Made by a program: the position numbers and the translations under genes
In this document: piece by piece, positions 46,908 to 59,284 of the stretch
Layout: every line of letters begins with the position of its first letter
Numbering within the stretch: position 1 is the stretch's first letter
From: Pteria penguin
Taxonomy: Eukaryota > Mollusca > Bivalvia > Pterioida > Pteriidae
DNA length: 64,000 nucleotides
NCBI GenBank assembly: GCA_035048485.1
Contig: CM068585.1
Location: 13,249,501-13,313,500, forward strand
Direction of reading: 5' to 3'
Notes under the pieces: model-generated
What the model was told of the DNA's origin: nothing
Seen by the model: only the letters and a program-made list of their open reading frames with translations
The model's database searches: none

Positions 46908-47850
46908 AACAAGAGCAACGCCTAGCGTGACATAATACGCCCGTTGCTTACTTTGGACGGGATCAATGTGAACATATGGTTTTATTACTCCCAAACATGT
47001 GTCTCTTTGGTAATACTTTTATGAAATATTGAAATCCAAAAAGAGGGATCCAAGTCCCATAACTCTGTAACAACAAAATGGAATTTGCTCAAAACTGAAA
47101 AGTGGCTTCCCCTACACTATTTCAGAATTCTGTATAAGTTTCATGAAAAACAACTGAGGTTTACTTGAGTTATCATGTTACATAGCATCTCCATAGCATC
47201 TTATCATAGTAACAAAGTTTTATTCACTTTGCATGATGTGACCCTGGCTTTTGACCTATGACCTTGGGTTTTACTCACTTTGCATGTTGTGACCTTGACC
47301 TTTGACCTTGGGTCAAATGTAACAATTCTGTGAAATATTATCGAAATCCATGCACAGGGGAAGAAGTTATGGCCCGAACAAGGTTTTACTCATTTTGCAT
47401 GTTGTGACCTTGACCTTTGACACACCCTTGGGTCCTAAGTAACAATTCTGTGAAATATTATTGAAATCCATGCACAGAGAAGAAGTTATGGCCTGTACAA
47501 TGCTTTACTCTCTTTGCATGTTGCGACCTTCACCTTTGACCTATGACCTTGGGTCAACGTCTTGACACATCCTTGGGTCCTAAGTAACAATTCTGTGAAA
47601 TATTATTGAAATACATGCACAGGGGAAGAAGTTATGGCCCAGACATTGTTTTACTCACTTTGCATGTTGTGACCTTGACCTTTGACCTATGACTTTGGGT
47701 CAAGGTCATGATACACCCTTGGATCCTAAGCAATAATTCTGTGAAATATTATTAAAATCCATGCACAGGGGAAGAAGTAATAGCCCGGACAATCTTATCC
47801 CGGACGCTGGACGGACAACGCCATAATATAATACGCCCCATCTTAAGACG
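46908..47850. repeat. Dispersed repeat with internal about 125-bp units
   Basis: After caagagcaacgcctagcgtg, a unit with ttttactcactttgcatgtt, gaccttgacctttgac and caattctgtgaaatattatt recurs four to five times, ending in ccggacgctggacggacaac and acgccccatcttaag. Confidence 0.75.
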
Positions 47851-48084
47851 GTAGTATAGAAATCGAGAATAATTTGCAACAACCCTGTATATATATATAC
47901 ATACACACACAGTATACATTTTCATCATAACTATATGAGAGAAGCAAGACTCAAAACCTCAACTTTCTGACTGAGCAAACTTTGTTTACTATCATAGCTT
48001 TTACATGTATAAGAATCACAACTATTTACACCAAAATCATAGACTTTAAAATAAAATATGTCATGCTTAAATGAATATACGTAA

Positions 48085-48350
48085 GGTTATCAAAGATTAT
48101 ATAACATCTGGATGGCAGCATTTGACTTTCAATAACAGGAAGTGGATTTTGCACTTATAGCATAAAATACTACTTCATAAAAGTTCAGATGCAGCATCTG
48201 TGCACGAGTTCATCTAGGTACATGTATCTTGAAACAAATCATAGGTGCAAATTAAGTCACTATGGCACAAGTACTTCGTCAATTACTGAGCTATCGCAAT
48301 CTTCTTCAGCCGGATGCAGTCACCCAAGGCTATAGCATTTATAAGCTAAT
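48085..48350. repeat. Dispersed repeat (family of 17695 and 56105)
   Basis: Shares tcaaagattata, tggcagcatttgactttcaa and gtggattttgcacttata with the other copies. Confidence 0.6.
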
Positions 48351-49250
48351 TTCTTGACCTTGTCAAGATGAGTTCAAAATCTATGCATCTGATGCTTTTA
48401 ATGTTATACAACAACACATAAATAAATATGGACATTGTTTTAAAGCTTTGAATTCACTTTAAAATCATTCTATACACTGTACAAAAAGTATAAAGATAAA
48501 ATCGAATGTAAATACATATAAAAGTATTGCATTTTCGAAAAACATTTGCACCAATATAGCTAATACAGGGGGTAAAAGTTTATTGACCTTATCCTTTGGG
48601 TCATCAGCATAAAAGAAGTATAATCACATAAATACAAAACATATGATATATACAATTAGAACACCTCATTATGGTAATACATGTACTACATGCACAAAGT
48701 GTACAGAAAGTGTTTCACACTTGTAGAAACTAAAGATAAATAAGTTTCATTCAACTTGTCAATAAATAAAATGAAATATCTTTAACACAAAAAGCCCAAA
48801 GAAAACAAGCACATATGTCTTTATAAGACCATCGCAATATAATATTTTTATATTCAATAATAAACAAAACAATATCTACACATTTTGTACCTCGACAGAG
48901 CCAAACTATTTGATGATGAGTAAAACCACCAGTCTTCATATATATGTACTATACCAGTACTATAAATACAGTGTTATATCACATTTAAAGTAATACGCTA
49001 AAGATGGCTGAACCTCAGCCCACATTCAGTATCTTCTCACAACTTATATTCAGAAATTGTACATTCACAATGTACATGATTCAATAAATGCCATAAAAAA
49101 TTCCTGGAAATTTCTTTCATTTCTTATAATCTTACTCAATTGTAATCAGGTATGAAATACAATTACATTGTACATACACCTAATGTTTGAGCAAACTGAT
49201 AAAATGTTTTAAAGAAAGCATATATAAAGAACTATCCCAACACTTATATT
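48351..49250. other. AT-rich, no gene seen
   Basis: No splice-bounded open frame or recognised repeat. Confidence 0.5.
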
Positions 49251-49879
49251 ATATTATTTGGATGAATTGTAAAAACTGATAGAGGACCTATAGTACTTCA
49301 TGTATACCATGTTTCATTAAAATCTTTCATGTGGTATAACAGCAGAAGTTAAAAATATGAAGAATTGTCCCTATACACCCTCATTTGGAGGTCTTAAAAA
49401 ATTAATAGAAAATCCAAAAATTGAGATATTGACAAAATTCTTTCAAAATAAGATTCCTTACCATAATTATGATCAAAATAGTCCATAAGAAATCATCATT
49501 ATCAATTAACTAGGAAATATGACACTTTTCTGCATTGAAATCACCAAGTCAAAAGAAATGTCAAAGAAATGTCAAAAATTTCATTTTAGAAGGGAACAAA
49601 AATGACAAGATTTCTTCACTCATCCTCTAGATCATTTCTATGCATTCTGATTGTCTCAGTATACAGCCAGTATGAAGGAGAAGATTGTCAAAGGAGGGTA
49701 CTCTTTTGTGACCTACTTTTAACTGTAGTGGCGCCACTTGTTAAGAGGTTCGGACGAAAACGACAGAATTTGAAGGGGATCATAAGTGATTTATTTCTAC
49801 CAAGAGTTATTTAAATCCTTTAAACAGTTTTGCAGAAAAAGTTGAAAATATGAGAAATGACCAACCCAACACCCCCCCG

Positions 49880-49910
<31 letters not shown>

Positions 49911-50470
49911 CATTTTTTTTGGAAGTCTTATAACATTCATAAAAAATCCAAAAATTGAGATACTGACAAAATTCTTTCCCATGATATTTCTTACCATAAT
50001 TATGATCAAATTAGGGCATAAGAAGTGATCATTATCAATTAACTAAAAAACATGACACTTTTCTGCATTGAAGTTACTAAGTCCAAAAAAAATGTCCAAA
50101 AAATGTCCAAAATTTGATTTCGGAATGGAATAAAAAATAACAACACTTCTTCACACATACCTCTAAATCATTTCTAATGTACATGTATTCTGTTTGTCTC
50201 TGTATGCCCCCGGTCTGAAGAAGAAGTTTTTAAAGGAGGGTACCCTCTGTGACCTCCTTTTGCCTGTGGTGGCGCCACCTAATGACGGATCTGGACAAAA
50301 AACAACAACACTTGTAGGGGACCATGAGTACTTCATGCATACCACGTTTAATCAAATTCTGTTCTGAAGAAGAAGTCAAAAATGTGAAAATTTAACGACA
50401 GACGGATGGACGGATCATGGACTATGATTGATCACAATAGCTCACTTGAGCCTTTGGCTCAAGTGAGCTA
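49250..50470. mobile_element. Two tandem copies of a dispersed element ending in a hairpin
   Basis: 49255-49810 and 49920-50470 share tccaaaaattgagatactga, accataattatgatcaaa, catgacacttttctgcattg and aaaggagggtaccctctgtg. The right end carries a perfect palindrome, tagctcacttgagcc and its complement around ttt (50438-50470). Related sequence occurs at 56500-57250. A poly-C run separates the copies. Confidence 0.65.
49872..49910. repeat. Poly-C tract
   Basis: About 35 C in 36 positions interrupted once by G, with a 28-C uninterrupted run, followed by a T run. The length is likely to be unreliable in sequencing. Confidence 0.95.
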
Positions 50471-50666
50471 AAAACAAACCAAAAATATATTAATAGGGAA
50501 GGATATCTGATATAAATGAATGAAAAGGTCAGAGGAATATTGTGCGATAATGTTCAATGAACCGGGCACAGTAATTGGAAGAAGAGGAAATCCAAGCTGA
50601 ATTTGATGTTCATTTGTAATAATACTGATATAAAATGACTCTGAAGGAATGTATATATCAATTACT

Positions 50667-50672
50667 TTTATT
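50667..50672 (-). terminator. Candidate poly(A) signal for the OB-fold gene
   Basis: AATAAA on the minus strand, 357 nt past the TGA at 51029. Confidence 0.4.
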
Positions 50673-51028
50673 GCACATTATGCTTAAACATTGAGCCATA
50701 AGCACCATTTCGGTCATTTTGGATGCTGTTCTGGTGTTTACACTGTACTCTTTCCAGTGTCATTCAGGTGATTCTATATAATGCTCACCAATCATATATC
50801 AGGTCACCTAATGAAGTATGGCTGAGATTGGTCAATTGTGGAGAAAAAAAAAACATCACCTATTAAATCTGCTAGCAGGAAGCTAGCTAGAATCATTAAT
50901 TCACATCGTTTTTCCCACTGCTTCAATACACATTATTATTACTCATAGAAGAATTTGATTCCATATCTATTCTGAGAATGAAAACCAGTCCTGATAATGT
51001 CATTACATACATCTATGACCTTTACTCT

Positions 51029-52270
51029 TCAGTCTTGATCACCATCATCGATAAAATCAAGATCACTGACATGACTTTGACCTTTGCTGTTACAAATCAC
51101 AGAAACAATAACTGCTTCTTTTTTCCAATGTTTCACTTTTTCTTGTAATTCTTTCTCACTTTCAGGGAATCTATTTCCACTCAGAAGCTTTTCTATTGCC
51201 TTATGTTTTAGGCGAAAAAAAACTTCCTCAGAGTCATGTGAAGCGAGCTTGACAGATAAGTCCAACTTGACACATAGTTTGTCTTTTGAAAACTTTTTCT
51301 GAGGATTACAGTTACAACTGAACCTCATACCAATTTTTTGTATTTCTTTCTGTTGACAATTTTTGTCAGGACACCCTTTATAAATCGTATTTTTATCGAT
51401 TGTCCCAAAGGATTGTATGCTTGCTTGAAGTTTGATAGTTTTGCCATGATATTTTGGATCCTGACAGCTAATGACTGAATGTATCTCTTCATGATCTGTC
51501 AAACTTTTCTTGTATTCTGTGAGAAGATTATCCACTGACACAGTTTTTGACCAGTGGGTATCCTTAACTTCCATTTCTTTGATTTCAGAATAAATCTCTA
51601 CACTGACAGTACCAAGCTCGTTATGTACTACCCTACCATATCTGATTTCCACTACTCTTCCTAAACCCTTCTCTACACTAAACTCCATCTCTTCATACAT
51701 TACCACACTCACCCTCACAAAATGTTCATCTGAATCAGCAAGAACAAGAGAGTAGCTCTCTTTCTCACTCTGCCCATCTTCAGAATTATTTCTATTCAGG
51801 TGAATGACAAGACAATCCCTCAAACTGACTCTGGTATTAATAGTGGCATTGCAGACGTCATACAAACTCATAGGTTCGTCAGGTGACATCTTCAAATCTA
51901 ATGACTCTATTTGGTTTATTGTGCTACTGTAGTAAGAGGAAGCCTTAACTGTAATATTTCTGTTCTGAATTACATCATATGTTAAAAACTCATCAGAAAT
52001 ATCTCGACAATAAAAGCAAGAAAACTTATAATAAAAACCAACTTTCAAATTAGCATACTGAATAGCAACATCATTAAACAAAGTTACTTTGACAACTGAT
52101 TTGTCAGAATCACAGACATATGCCCAGCTATATTGTGTTGAACCTTTGTTTAGTACTTTAGTCTTGTGTACAAGTTGTCCTCTGAAGGTGAAGTACTGGT
52201 TTACGTGTTGAGAACTTTTGCTGCTTTTCTTCCTCTCACTTTTCAGCTCTCTAAATAGCTCAATATCTTC
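51029..52270 (-). CDS. OB-fold/RPA1-like protein, terminal exon
   Basis: A 1,242-nt exon, acceptor TTTTAG|GAAGAT, ending at TGA 51029-51031 (413 residues). It begins EDIELFRELKSERKKSSK, then an OB-like segment (NQYFTFRGQLVHKT, VVKVTLFNDVAIQYANLKVG), a second one around VVEIRYGRVVHNELG, and a C-terminal part with GCPDKNCQQKE and FSCNCNP. CxxxxC plus CxC followed by a beta-rich stretch is the layout of the zinc ribbon in DBD-C of replication protein A large subunit, which binds single-stranded DNA. A role in ssDNA binding during replication, repair or meiosis is inference; it is too divergent to be called RPA1 itself. The end is acidic (DFIDDGDQD). Confidence 0.78.
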   Translation of the reverse strand, partial: EDIELFRELKSERKKSSKSSQHVNQYFTFRGQLVHKTKVLNKGSTQYSWAYVCDSDKSVVKVTLFNDVAIQYANLKVGFYYKFSCFYCRDISDEFLTYDVIQNRNITVKASSYYSSTINQIESLDLKMSPDEPMSLYDVCNATINTRVSLRDCLVIHLNRNNSEDGQSEKESYSLVLADSDEHFVRVSVVMYEEMEFSVEKGLGRVVEIRYGRVVHNELGTVSVEIYSEIKEMEVKDTHWSKTVSVDNLLTEYKKSLTDHEEIHSVISCQDPKYHGKTIKLQASIQSFGTIDKNTIYKGCPDKNCQQKEIQKIGMRFSCNCNPQKKFSKDKLCVKLDLSVKLASHDSEEVFFRLKHKAIEKLLSGNRFPESEKELQEKVKHWKKEAVIVSVICNSKGQSHVSDLDFIDDGDQD

Positions 52271-52289
52271 CTAAAATGAGATACAGATT

Positions 52290-54050
52290 TTGGCCTTCAT
52301 ACATTATTTTAGAATGTGATTTTCATATCTTCACCTGGGACTTCCTCCTTTTCAATCTGACTTGATCTTGGATGCATGATCTTGTCTTAAGTTTAGATCA
52401 AACTGATTTTATATGAAGAACATTCCCATCAATATAGAGATATGAAAATAGAACTTATTCCAATTCAGTCCTGATTTCTTCCTTCTGTCAATAGTTCTTA
52501 CAGAATCAGATACATGTAGCTTGATTTTTACGCTATAGTTGACGCTATAGTTAGGCTCATTGCCCATCTTTATGATAGTGTTCTTTTCCTTCTACTAGAA
52601 ACTTTCATGTGCTATAAGAGTGTTCACAATTTTTCTATATAATGTGCATATCTACACACAAGAGACGCTGACAAAAAACTAGTATGTTTCTGCGTAGCGC
52701 TGATTACAATATATATACAATAATCCATAAACAGCTCAATGGATTTTTTCAGTCATTAATCTTTGTAACATGTGACATCAAAAGTTGTGGAAGTATACTT
52801 TTCTCTGAGTTTTAATTATGACATTAATGTTCAAACTGTGATGTAAAATGATGTTAAAAAATGTGCAACAAGTTGAACCGGAAGCCTTTATTTTACCCTG
52901 GTATATTCCCATAAAATCAGGCAAATGGGTATTTTCAGATATCTCTCAGAGAAATACTGAAGCAGAAAGAGCAGTAATTTTTATGAGTTCTATAATAATT
53001 CAATTAGGATTTTATGAAAATGTAAAATCTGCCAGCAATCTAATAGCACTTTAACAAGCATTCTAAGAGTATTGCTGAAGCAATACATATCCCCTACTGC
53101 CCTCAACAAACTTTACAATGGCTAAATTTATAAGAGGCTGTAATGTAACAGTTCTTAGAATATCTAAAGCATACTATAATTGATAGATGACCTTTACCCC
53201 CACTACCTTGAGTACTAGAATAGCATACAACATATAGCTGGGAAACAATGAAAATGTAATAAATATATACCATATGAAGAGAAGGCAAGAAGGAGCAGAA
53301 AAATATGTTGCAATACAAGATGAACTTAATTGCAAGCTGACTAGCAGTATCTGTGATTGTAATTGTGAAACAGTTGGAAAGAAAAAAGAATATTCAGCAG
53401 AATTTTAAAATTTTAACTGCACTATATACAATAGTACACTAATTAAACAAAATTTCTGGAAAACGTCTCATTGATTATAAGTCAATAAAGGGCTGTAATT
53501 TACAGTGTTGTAATTTTCAATCAAATACCTCACAGAATAACATGAAACATTCTACAACATAATTGACAGAATTTATACTGATTTTCAGTCATTAAAGGGT
53601 TACAATTCAGTAAAAAATTAAAGAAACCCTACAAAACACAAATGAATATGTAATTCCTCTTTTAGGAACAGTGTACACGTACTAACTTGTAACCAAATAC
53701 CTGAAAGTTTTAAGCTAAAATAAATCTGGAAAACGAAAGTGATAGATGGACCGAAGGCAGAATAGGAGTAAAGAATATAAAATTTTGAATTACTAGATAT
53801 GTAAATGTATGCTCTGATATGCAGTTTTACAGAATAAGTCTGTGGTGTGTAAATATTTATCCAATGCATGAGTTTCTTTTATTTAATTGGGTCTTATTTT
53901 CTCTTTTACTTTATGCTTGTTATTTGTTTACTACAAACTTGTTGTTCGTACTACAAGCAGCATTTATTTTTATTTACGGTAGCATATATACATCCATATA
54001 TTTAGTAAAAGTGAAAGTTCTTGGCCCCATGTACTTAGGATTGCTAAGAT
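52290..54050. other. Intron of the OB-fold gene, no further exon seen
   Basis: AT-rich sequence; candidate frames lack splice signals and recognisable domains. Confidence 0.5.
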
Positions 54051-54059
54051 TTAAAAGAA

Positions 54060-54940
54060 TTGTTATTATTTATCAGTATAATACCCCTTCACCTCAATGT
54101 GCCTTCTCCATCTTTGTTTCAATTTCTGAATCCCTTCAAAATAGAATACTTCATTCTGGTCCCCTAAGTACTCATATACAGCATCCAGCACACCCTCATT
54201 GCTTCCAAAATTCTTACCATACGGGTAAAATTTGAGTTTTGGGAACAGAGAGAAGTCAAATGGGGCTAAATCTGGAGAATTTGGGAGATGAGAGAGAACT
54301 AGGAAGCTGTTTTCTGTTGCCGCTGTCATTTTAACTTGGGAAGGGTGAGCAGTTGTATTTATCCTGCAAGAGCAGAACGTCTCTCTTTAACTTTCCTATC
54401 CCTACAATCTTGCAGCCCTTTTAACTTATCTGCATAATGTGCACCATTTATTGTGTGGCCTTCAGTAAATCAATCGTATTTATTTCCTTATTGTCCCAAA
54501 AGACAGTTCATGGTTTTCCAGATGAGGAAACTCTCTTGAAATTTTTATTAGGGGGTAGGAAAGGGTGAATCCATTGCATGCTTTGTTCATTAAATTCAGT
54601 ATCAAAATGGTGAACCCAAGTTTTAGCCTGAGTGACAATTCCACCCATAAAACCTGAATCATCCTCATGGTAAGACAAAAGATGCAAAGAAACATCATAC
54701 CAGTTTCTCTTTTGATCTTCAGTCAACACTCTAGGGACCCATCTATCCAAGGCCTTAGACATGCCTAAGATGTCAGTTAAAATTGATTGAACAGCCCCAT
54801 ACCTTATGAAAACTTCTTTGGCTATGTCTCCGAGGTTTCGTCTTCTGTCACACCTGAGTGTGCACAATATAAATGTTTTCATGTGTGGTAGCCTCCTTGG
54901 CATGTCCAGACCATTCATCATCTTCAATGCCCCCCCCCCC
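54060..54940 (-). pseudogene. Mariner-type transposase pseudogene
   Basis: Minus-strand fragments in order: GAVQSILTDILGMSKALDRW, VPRVLTEDQKRNW, then GFMGGIVTQAKTWVHHFD, then SPDLAPFDFSLFPKLKF, GSNEGVLDAVYEYL and IQKLKQRWRRHIEVKGYY. VPR.LT..Q and SPDLAP.DF.LFPKLK are mariner hallmarks. The DDE catalytic region is broken by frameshifts. It lies in an intron of the OB-fold gene. Confidence 0.85.
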
Positions 54941-55189
54941 CTTCTAAATTTAGAAGCTCACTATTCAACAGTATTATACAATGTGACTCTCTACCAAGAG
55001 TTTTCCTGAAATCCTCACTCATCCCCTGCTGTCATCAGTCAGTGTTTGAAGCAAATGTCTTAACTGGTTGCAACAACATATAGGAAATTAACACTAGTGA
55101 GCCTATAACCACTATCATCTTGTGTTTTGGTAGGTATATTAGTTTAGATACAGTATTATAGGAGGGTTTAACTGGATTTAACATCTGGA

Positions 55190-55680
55190 AACTCAAAATC
55201 TATTTTTATCAAGTGACCTAAGTAATTAAAGTTTTGACCCCAAACACAATTCCACACTAGAAGTGTTAATAAACAAATATTATATGAAGTATCAACTGTA
55301 TTGGCCATTTCTAATTCAAGTTACCATCTGGAAACCCAAAAATATATTTTTAGCAACAGTGACCTACATATCTGACCTTCTGACCTCAAACACAATCCTT
55401 AGGGAGCACTCTTCATAAACTATCGCAGTATAAAGTTTCAACAATATTGGTCAGTCCTAACTCAAGTTATCATTTGGAAAACAAAAATCTATTTTTAGAA
55501 TCAGTGACATACAATTTCGACTTTTTAACCCAAAACACAATCAGATACAAATACTCTACATAATCTATCAGTGTGTGAAGTTTCATCAATATCGGTCCAC
55601 CCTAACCCAAGTTATCATCTGGAAACCATCCGGACAGAGAGACGGATAGATGGACGACAAACACTATAGCTAGTTTCATT
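55190..55680. repeat. Dispersed repeat with about 120-bp internal units
   Basis: The unit contains catctggaaactcaaaatct, ttttagaatcagtgac and gtttcaacaatattgg, repeated about four times, ending in ggacagagagacggataga. Confidence 0.65.
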
Positions 55681-56104
55681 AGCAGGGACAAAAGCAATGG
55701 TTTGATTGGGGTTTTATACTTATTCGATGTATCTTTTTTATAACATCTCGTGAGGCAAGAAGTCTTCTTAAATTGGGTCAAGATGTAACTTGAACATGTA
55801 TTTGTCTGTGAGGAGGTTGAAAGTGCATTATTTTTTTCTAAAGTGGGTCATGGAACACCACTCCATATGATGTAATTTGAACATGTATTTGTCTGTGATG
55901 AGGTTGTTAGTGCATTATTGTGCAATACTTGTGTCAAAATTAAAAAAAAAATCCAGAAAACATTTTACCTACTTTTAGCTGTGAAGTAGGTCAAGGTGTA
56001 CCATTCTAGCTGAAGTGCAAATTGAAAATGTATTTTGGAGAGAAATGTTTTGATTAAATTCAGGACAATACCTGATTCCATAAGGAAACAAAGAGCAATT
56101 AAAA

Positions 56105-56300
56105 AGTACATAGCTCACCTCAACAGCAACATTTTACTTTCAATTGCAGAAAGTTGATTTTGCACTTATGTAAATTCAAATTCAAATTTGTTTATTGGAT
56201 GCCTAGATAGGACAATGACAATTTGTCTAATTCTGAGCTATCCCGAACTTTTAACCACATCACCCTAGTGGTAAATGAGTGTCAGATGTAGCATGATGCA
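56105..56300. repeat. Dispersed repeat (family of 17695 and 48085)
   Basis: Shares cagcaacattttactttcaa, ttgattttgcactta and caaattcaaatttgtt with the other copies. Confidence 0.6.
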
Positions 56301-56459
56301 TAGTGTGATATGAAAGTAACTGGTGTCACATGACTATGGCACTAACAACAATGTACCACAGGTCAGACCAGGTGCCCAGAAGGATTGAATCATTGAGCAC
56401 CTCCTCATTGATAAATATGAGAAAGCAGACAAAGACCCAACAGGGGAATAGCATAAACT

Positions 56460-57250
56460 CAACTCAACTTTTTTGAGGAGAGCTAAAATGTGTGGAAATG
56501 ACCAAATCCAAAACGAAGTAAAAAAAAATCAAATATTTTACTTCAGAAGGGAACCAAAAACAACATTACTTCTTAACTTCTTAAGACACCTTTATAAATC
56601 ATTCATATATGTTCAATTTTATGATCTATGCAGCATTCTGAAGAATAAGTTTCTCAAAGGAGGGTACCCTCTGGATCTGTCCCTTGACGGATCTTATTAA
56701 GTAACATATCCCCAAAGGGTATCTTGAGTGCTTCATCGTTACAAACTGTCATCAGCATCATTTAATTAGTTCTGAAGGTGAAGTCCATCAAAGCTTATTA
56801 TTTTCATAATTATTTCTGTATTCCATATCTTTCCAATTACATTGATTTAATACACACAAAATCAATACATTATACATGTAAGCAACTTATACAGAGACAA
56901 TCTGAAAAATTACCAGAAATACTGTAGTCAAAGTCCCAAAATTTTATTTTGGAATGGAACTTAAGACATCTCTCTAGATCACTAGTATACATTCATGAGT
57001 TTGATGATCCATGCAGCAATTCTGAAGAAGAAGGAGGGTGCCTACTGGGGCCTTTGTTGCCCCACCCTCGATCCATCCCCAGACAAATCTGGCCAAAAAA
57101 CAACACCTGTAGGAGACCTTTAGTACTTCATCCCTACAAAATTTGAACTAAATCCCTCCCGCAGTTCTGAAGAAGTTGAAAATATCAAAAGTTTACGTAT
57201 GGTACACATGACAATAGGTTACTTTAGTATTGGCTCAGGAGACCTAAAAA
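56460..57250. repeat. Dispersed element related to 49250-50470
   Basis: Contains aaaggagggtaccctctgga and a second degenerate unit with gaagaaggagggtgc and aacacctgtaggagacc, ending in ttggctcaggagacctaaaa, a decayed form of the hairpin end. Confidence 0.6.
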
Positions 57251-57489
57251 GCACACACGAATAAGATTAGTTATTATTCATTTGTAATCAAAATTGTAAT
57301 TCAACTACACTTTCTTGCTGATAAGCACTTTTAAGATACCAGGCTGTACTAAAATATTGTTTTATGATAGTTTATGATAAAGGAGCAATTTTAAGACTCA
57401 GATTTTGAGGAATGGTTGATTAATTAGGGTTTCACCACTTTTTTAAAGTCATATTGCAATCTGGAAGTGGTAGGTATAACCAACATCTA

Positions 57490-57580
57490 ATACATAGTGG
57501 CACAATCCAGGAATCGAACCTGGACTGCTTGCTGTGCTCTGCAAACCAAGCACTTGACAACTACATCAAAATTGCTACAG
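57490..57580 (-). mobile_element. Decayed tRNA-like SINE head
   Basis: On the minus strand the B box is GGTTCGATTCCTGG, preceded by AAGTGCTTGGTTTGC. It parallels the head of the SINE at 42123 (taagcacttggcttgcgg ... cgattcccgg). The anticodon-arm region is degraded, so this is not a tRNA gene. Confidence 0.65.
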
Positions 57581-57770
57581 ATTTTGTGGGAAGGACAAAA
57601 TCATGGTTTTATACATGGCAATTAGAGTGCCCTATCTAAAATAAGATTTCTGTCTTTTTCTATATTTTTACATAAATTTATCTTTAAAATATAGTATGCT
57701 CTTGACAACTTATACTCAAGGGTACTGTGAAACACTTAGCTTAAGCAAAATTAAAGTTACAGCTGTATAT

Positions 57771-57848
57771 CTAATCTAATTAAAATCAGATCTTGTCATA
57801 TTGCTATGATACTCTCCGCTATGAAAAGATCTGATTTTAATTAGATTG
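57771..57848. mobile_element. Short hairpin MITE, copy 2 (78 bp)
   Basis: The ends ctaatctaattaaaatcaga and gatctgattttaattagatt are near-perfect inverse complements. It is flanked by gctgtatat on both sides (57762-57770 and 57849-57857), a 9-bp target duplication. Same family as 35287-35397. Confidence 0.85.
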
Positions 57849-58177
57849 GCTGTATATCTATATTAAAAGATTAGAGTTGGGACTTTAAGATTTGTTTAAG
57901 TCAAAGGGAAATCCGAGTTATTAGTCTTGGAGTAAACAAAAGATGACAGTTATTTTATGAATTGCCATGAAAACCAAAATTTTACACTATCAATTTTTGT
58001 AACATTCCCATATTTTCTTGTTTTTCTCATATTCCAGAGTGCTGTCTAGTAAACAGTCTGAACTGTCCAGTAAAGAAAACTGAAATCAAATAAAGTACAA
58101 AACTGAAACATGGGCTTTCAAGCACTAGAAAAATGTTTGGAATTATGTACCAGTAATATGGACTTTTTTCTACTTAC

Positions 58178-58278
58178 ATGAAATTGAGGAGCATTCAGGT
58201 AATCCTTGTCTATAGGTTCATCTTCTGGAGTACTAACAGATGTGGGTGGCAATGGTTTATGTCTGTTTTGTCTCTTAC
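58178..58278 (-). CDS. OB-fold/RPA1-like gene, penultimate exon
   Basis: A 101-nt exon reading KRQNRHKPLPPTSVSTPE to DYLNAPQFH. It is a basic then acidic linker without a fold. Donor CAT|GTAAGT is consensus; acceptor TTTTAG|GTAAGA. Phase 0 into the terminal exon across a 5.9-kb intron that holds a dead mariner. Confidence 0.75.
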
Positions 58279-58859
58279 CTAAAATAATAAATCCTTTATA
58301 GTGGAATTTGAATGTCTACTTATGTTTTAAAACATCTATTTATTATTCTGAGTGATCATTCACATGGTCAGACCAGTTTAGAAGGAGCTCTATGTTTGTT
58401 ATCAATCAATGGATACATGTTGCATACTATGTTTTTTTTTTTGTGTGTGTAACTTGTTGTGGATATATGTGTACATGGATTTGTAGCATTAATACTGAAT
58501 TGTATTTCAAAGATTTTCTGCCAGCATTTAATCATGGACAAACAAAATAAACAAAAGGCCAAAGTTAGCCTACCAATACATTGCTCAGTTGAGAATAAAT
58601 TGCTCATTTGCTTGAAGAAATTATATATTCTCTAGCTTATTGTGTTTTTGACAACTGACATAAAAACTGTAAAATTGCTTCTGTACAAAGTATGTGAAAA
58701 AGATTAAATCAGAATTCTTTTCTCCTAGTTTTGTTTTCTTTAACAACAATGAAATTCTAATTTTGGCATAAAATGAGAAAAAAAAAAGAAGAAGCAAATT
58801 CAGAGAATTGTGGTCCCCCGCTTTGTGGGTTCTATCAGTAAGGGTGCAGTGATCTGTGA

Positions 58860-59230
58860 CATACACTCATGGTTGTGCATGCAGACACACATGCCAAATA
58901 TGAAAGGCCTTATGTCTTACGGTTAAAAAGTTACATTAAAGTAGGTCAAAGGTCACAGTCAAGGTCACATGATAAAAAAATTCTGGTACCAACGTAAAGA
59001 TATTGCAATTAGGGACACACATGCTAAATATGAAGGCCCTATGTCTTACGGTTAAAAAGTTACATTGAAGTAAGTCAAAGGTCGTGGTCAAGGTCACATG
59101 ATAAAAATTTCGGTAGTTACAGAAAGGTATTGCAATAAGGGACACACATGCCAAATATGAAGACCCTACGTCTTATGGTTAAAAAGTTATGACCAAGGTT
59201 AAAGTTTTTGTGACAGACAGACGGATGTCC
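58860..59230. repeat. About 125-bp tandem repeat, three units
   Basis: The shared unit has gggacacacatgccaaatat, gccctatgtcttacggttaa and agtaggtcaaaggtcacagt. Intronic in the OB-fold gene. Confidence 0.8.
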
Positions 59231-59284
59231 CCATGCTTTCATTAAAAGTGGAGGAAAACAAAAGCCCCAAAAAGCCCCCAGACC

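Noticed and set aside
53819..54235. 138-codon plus-strand frame
   Set aside because: Its 3' half is the antisense of the mariner remnant and the rest is AT-rich chance coding.
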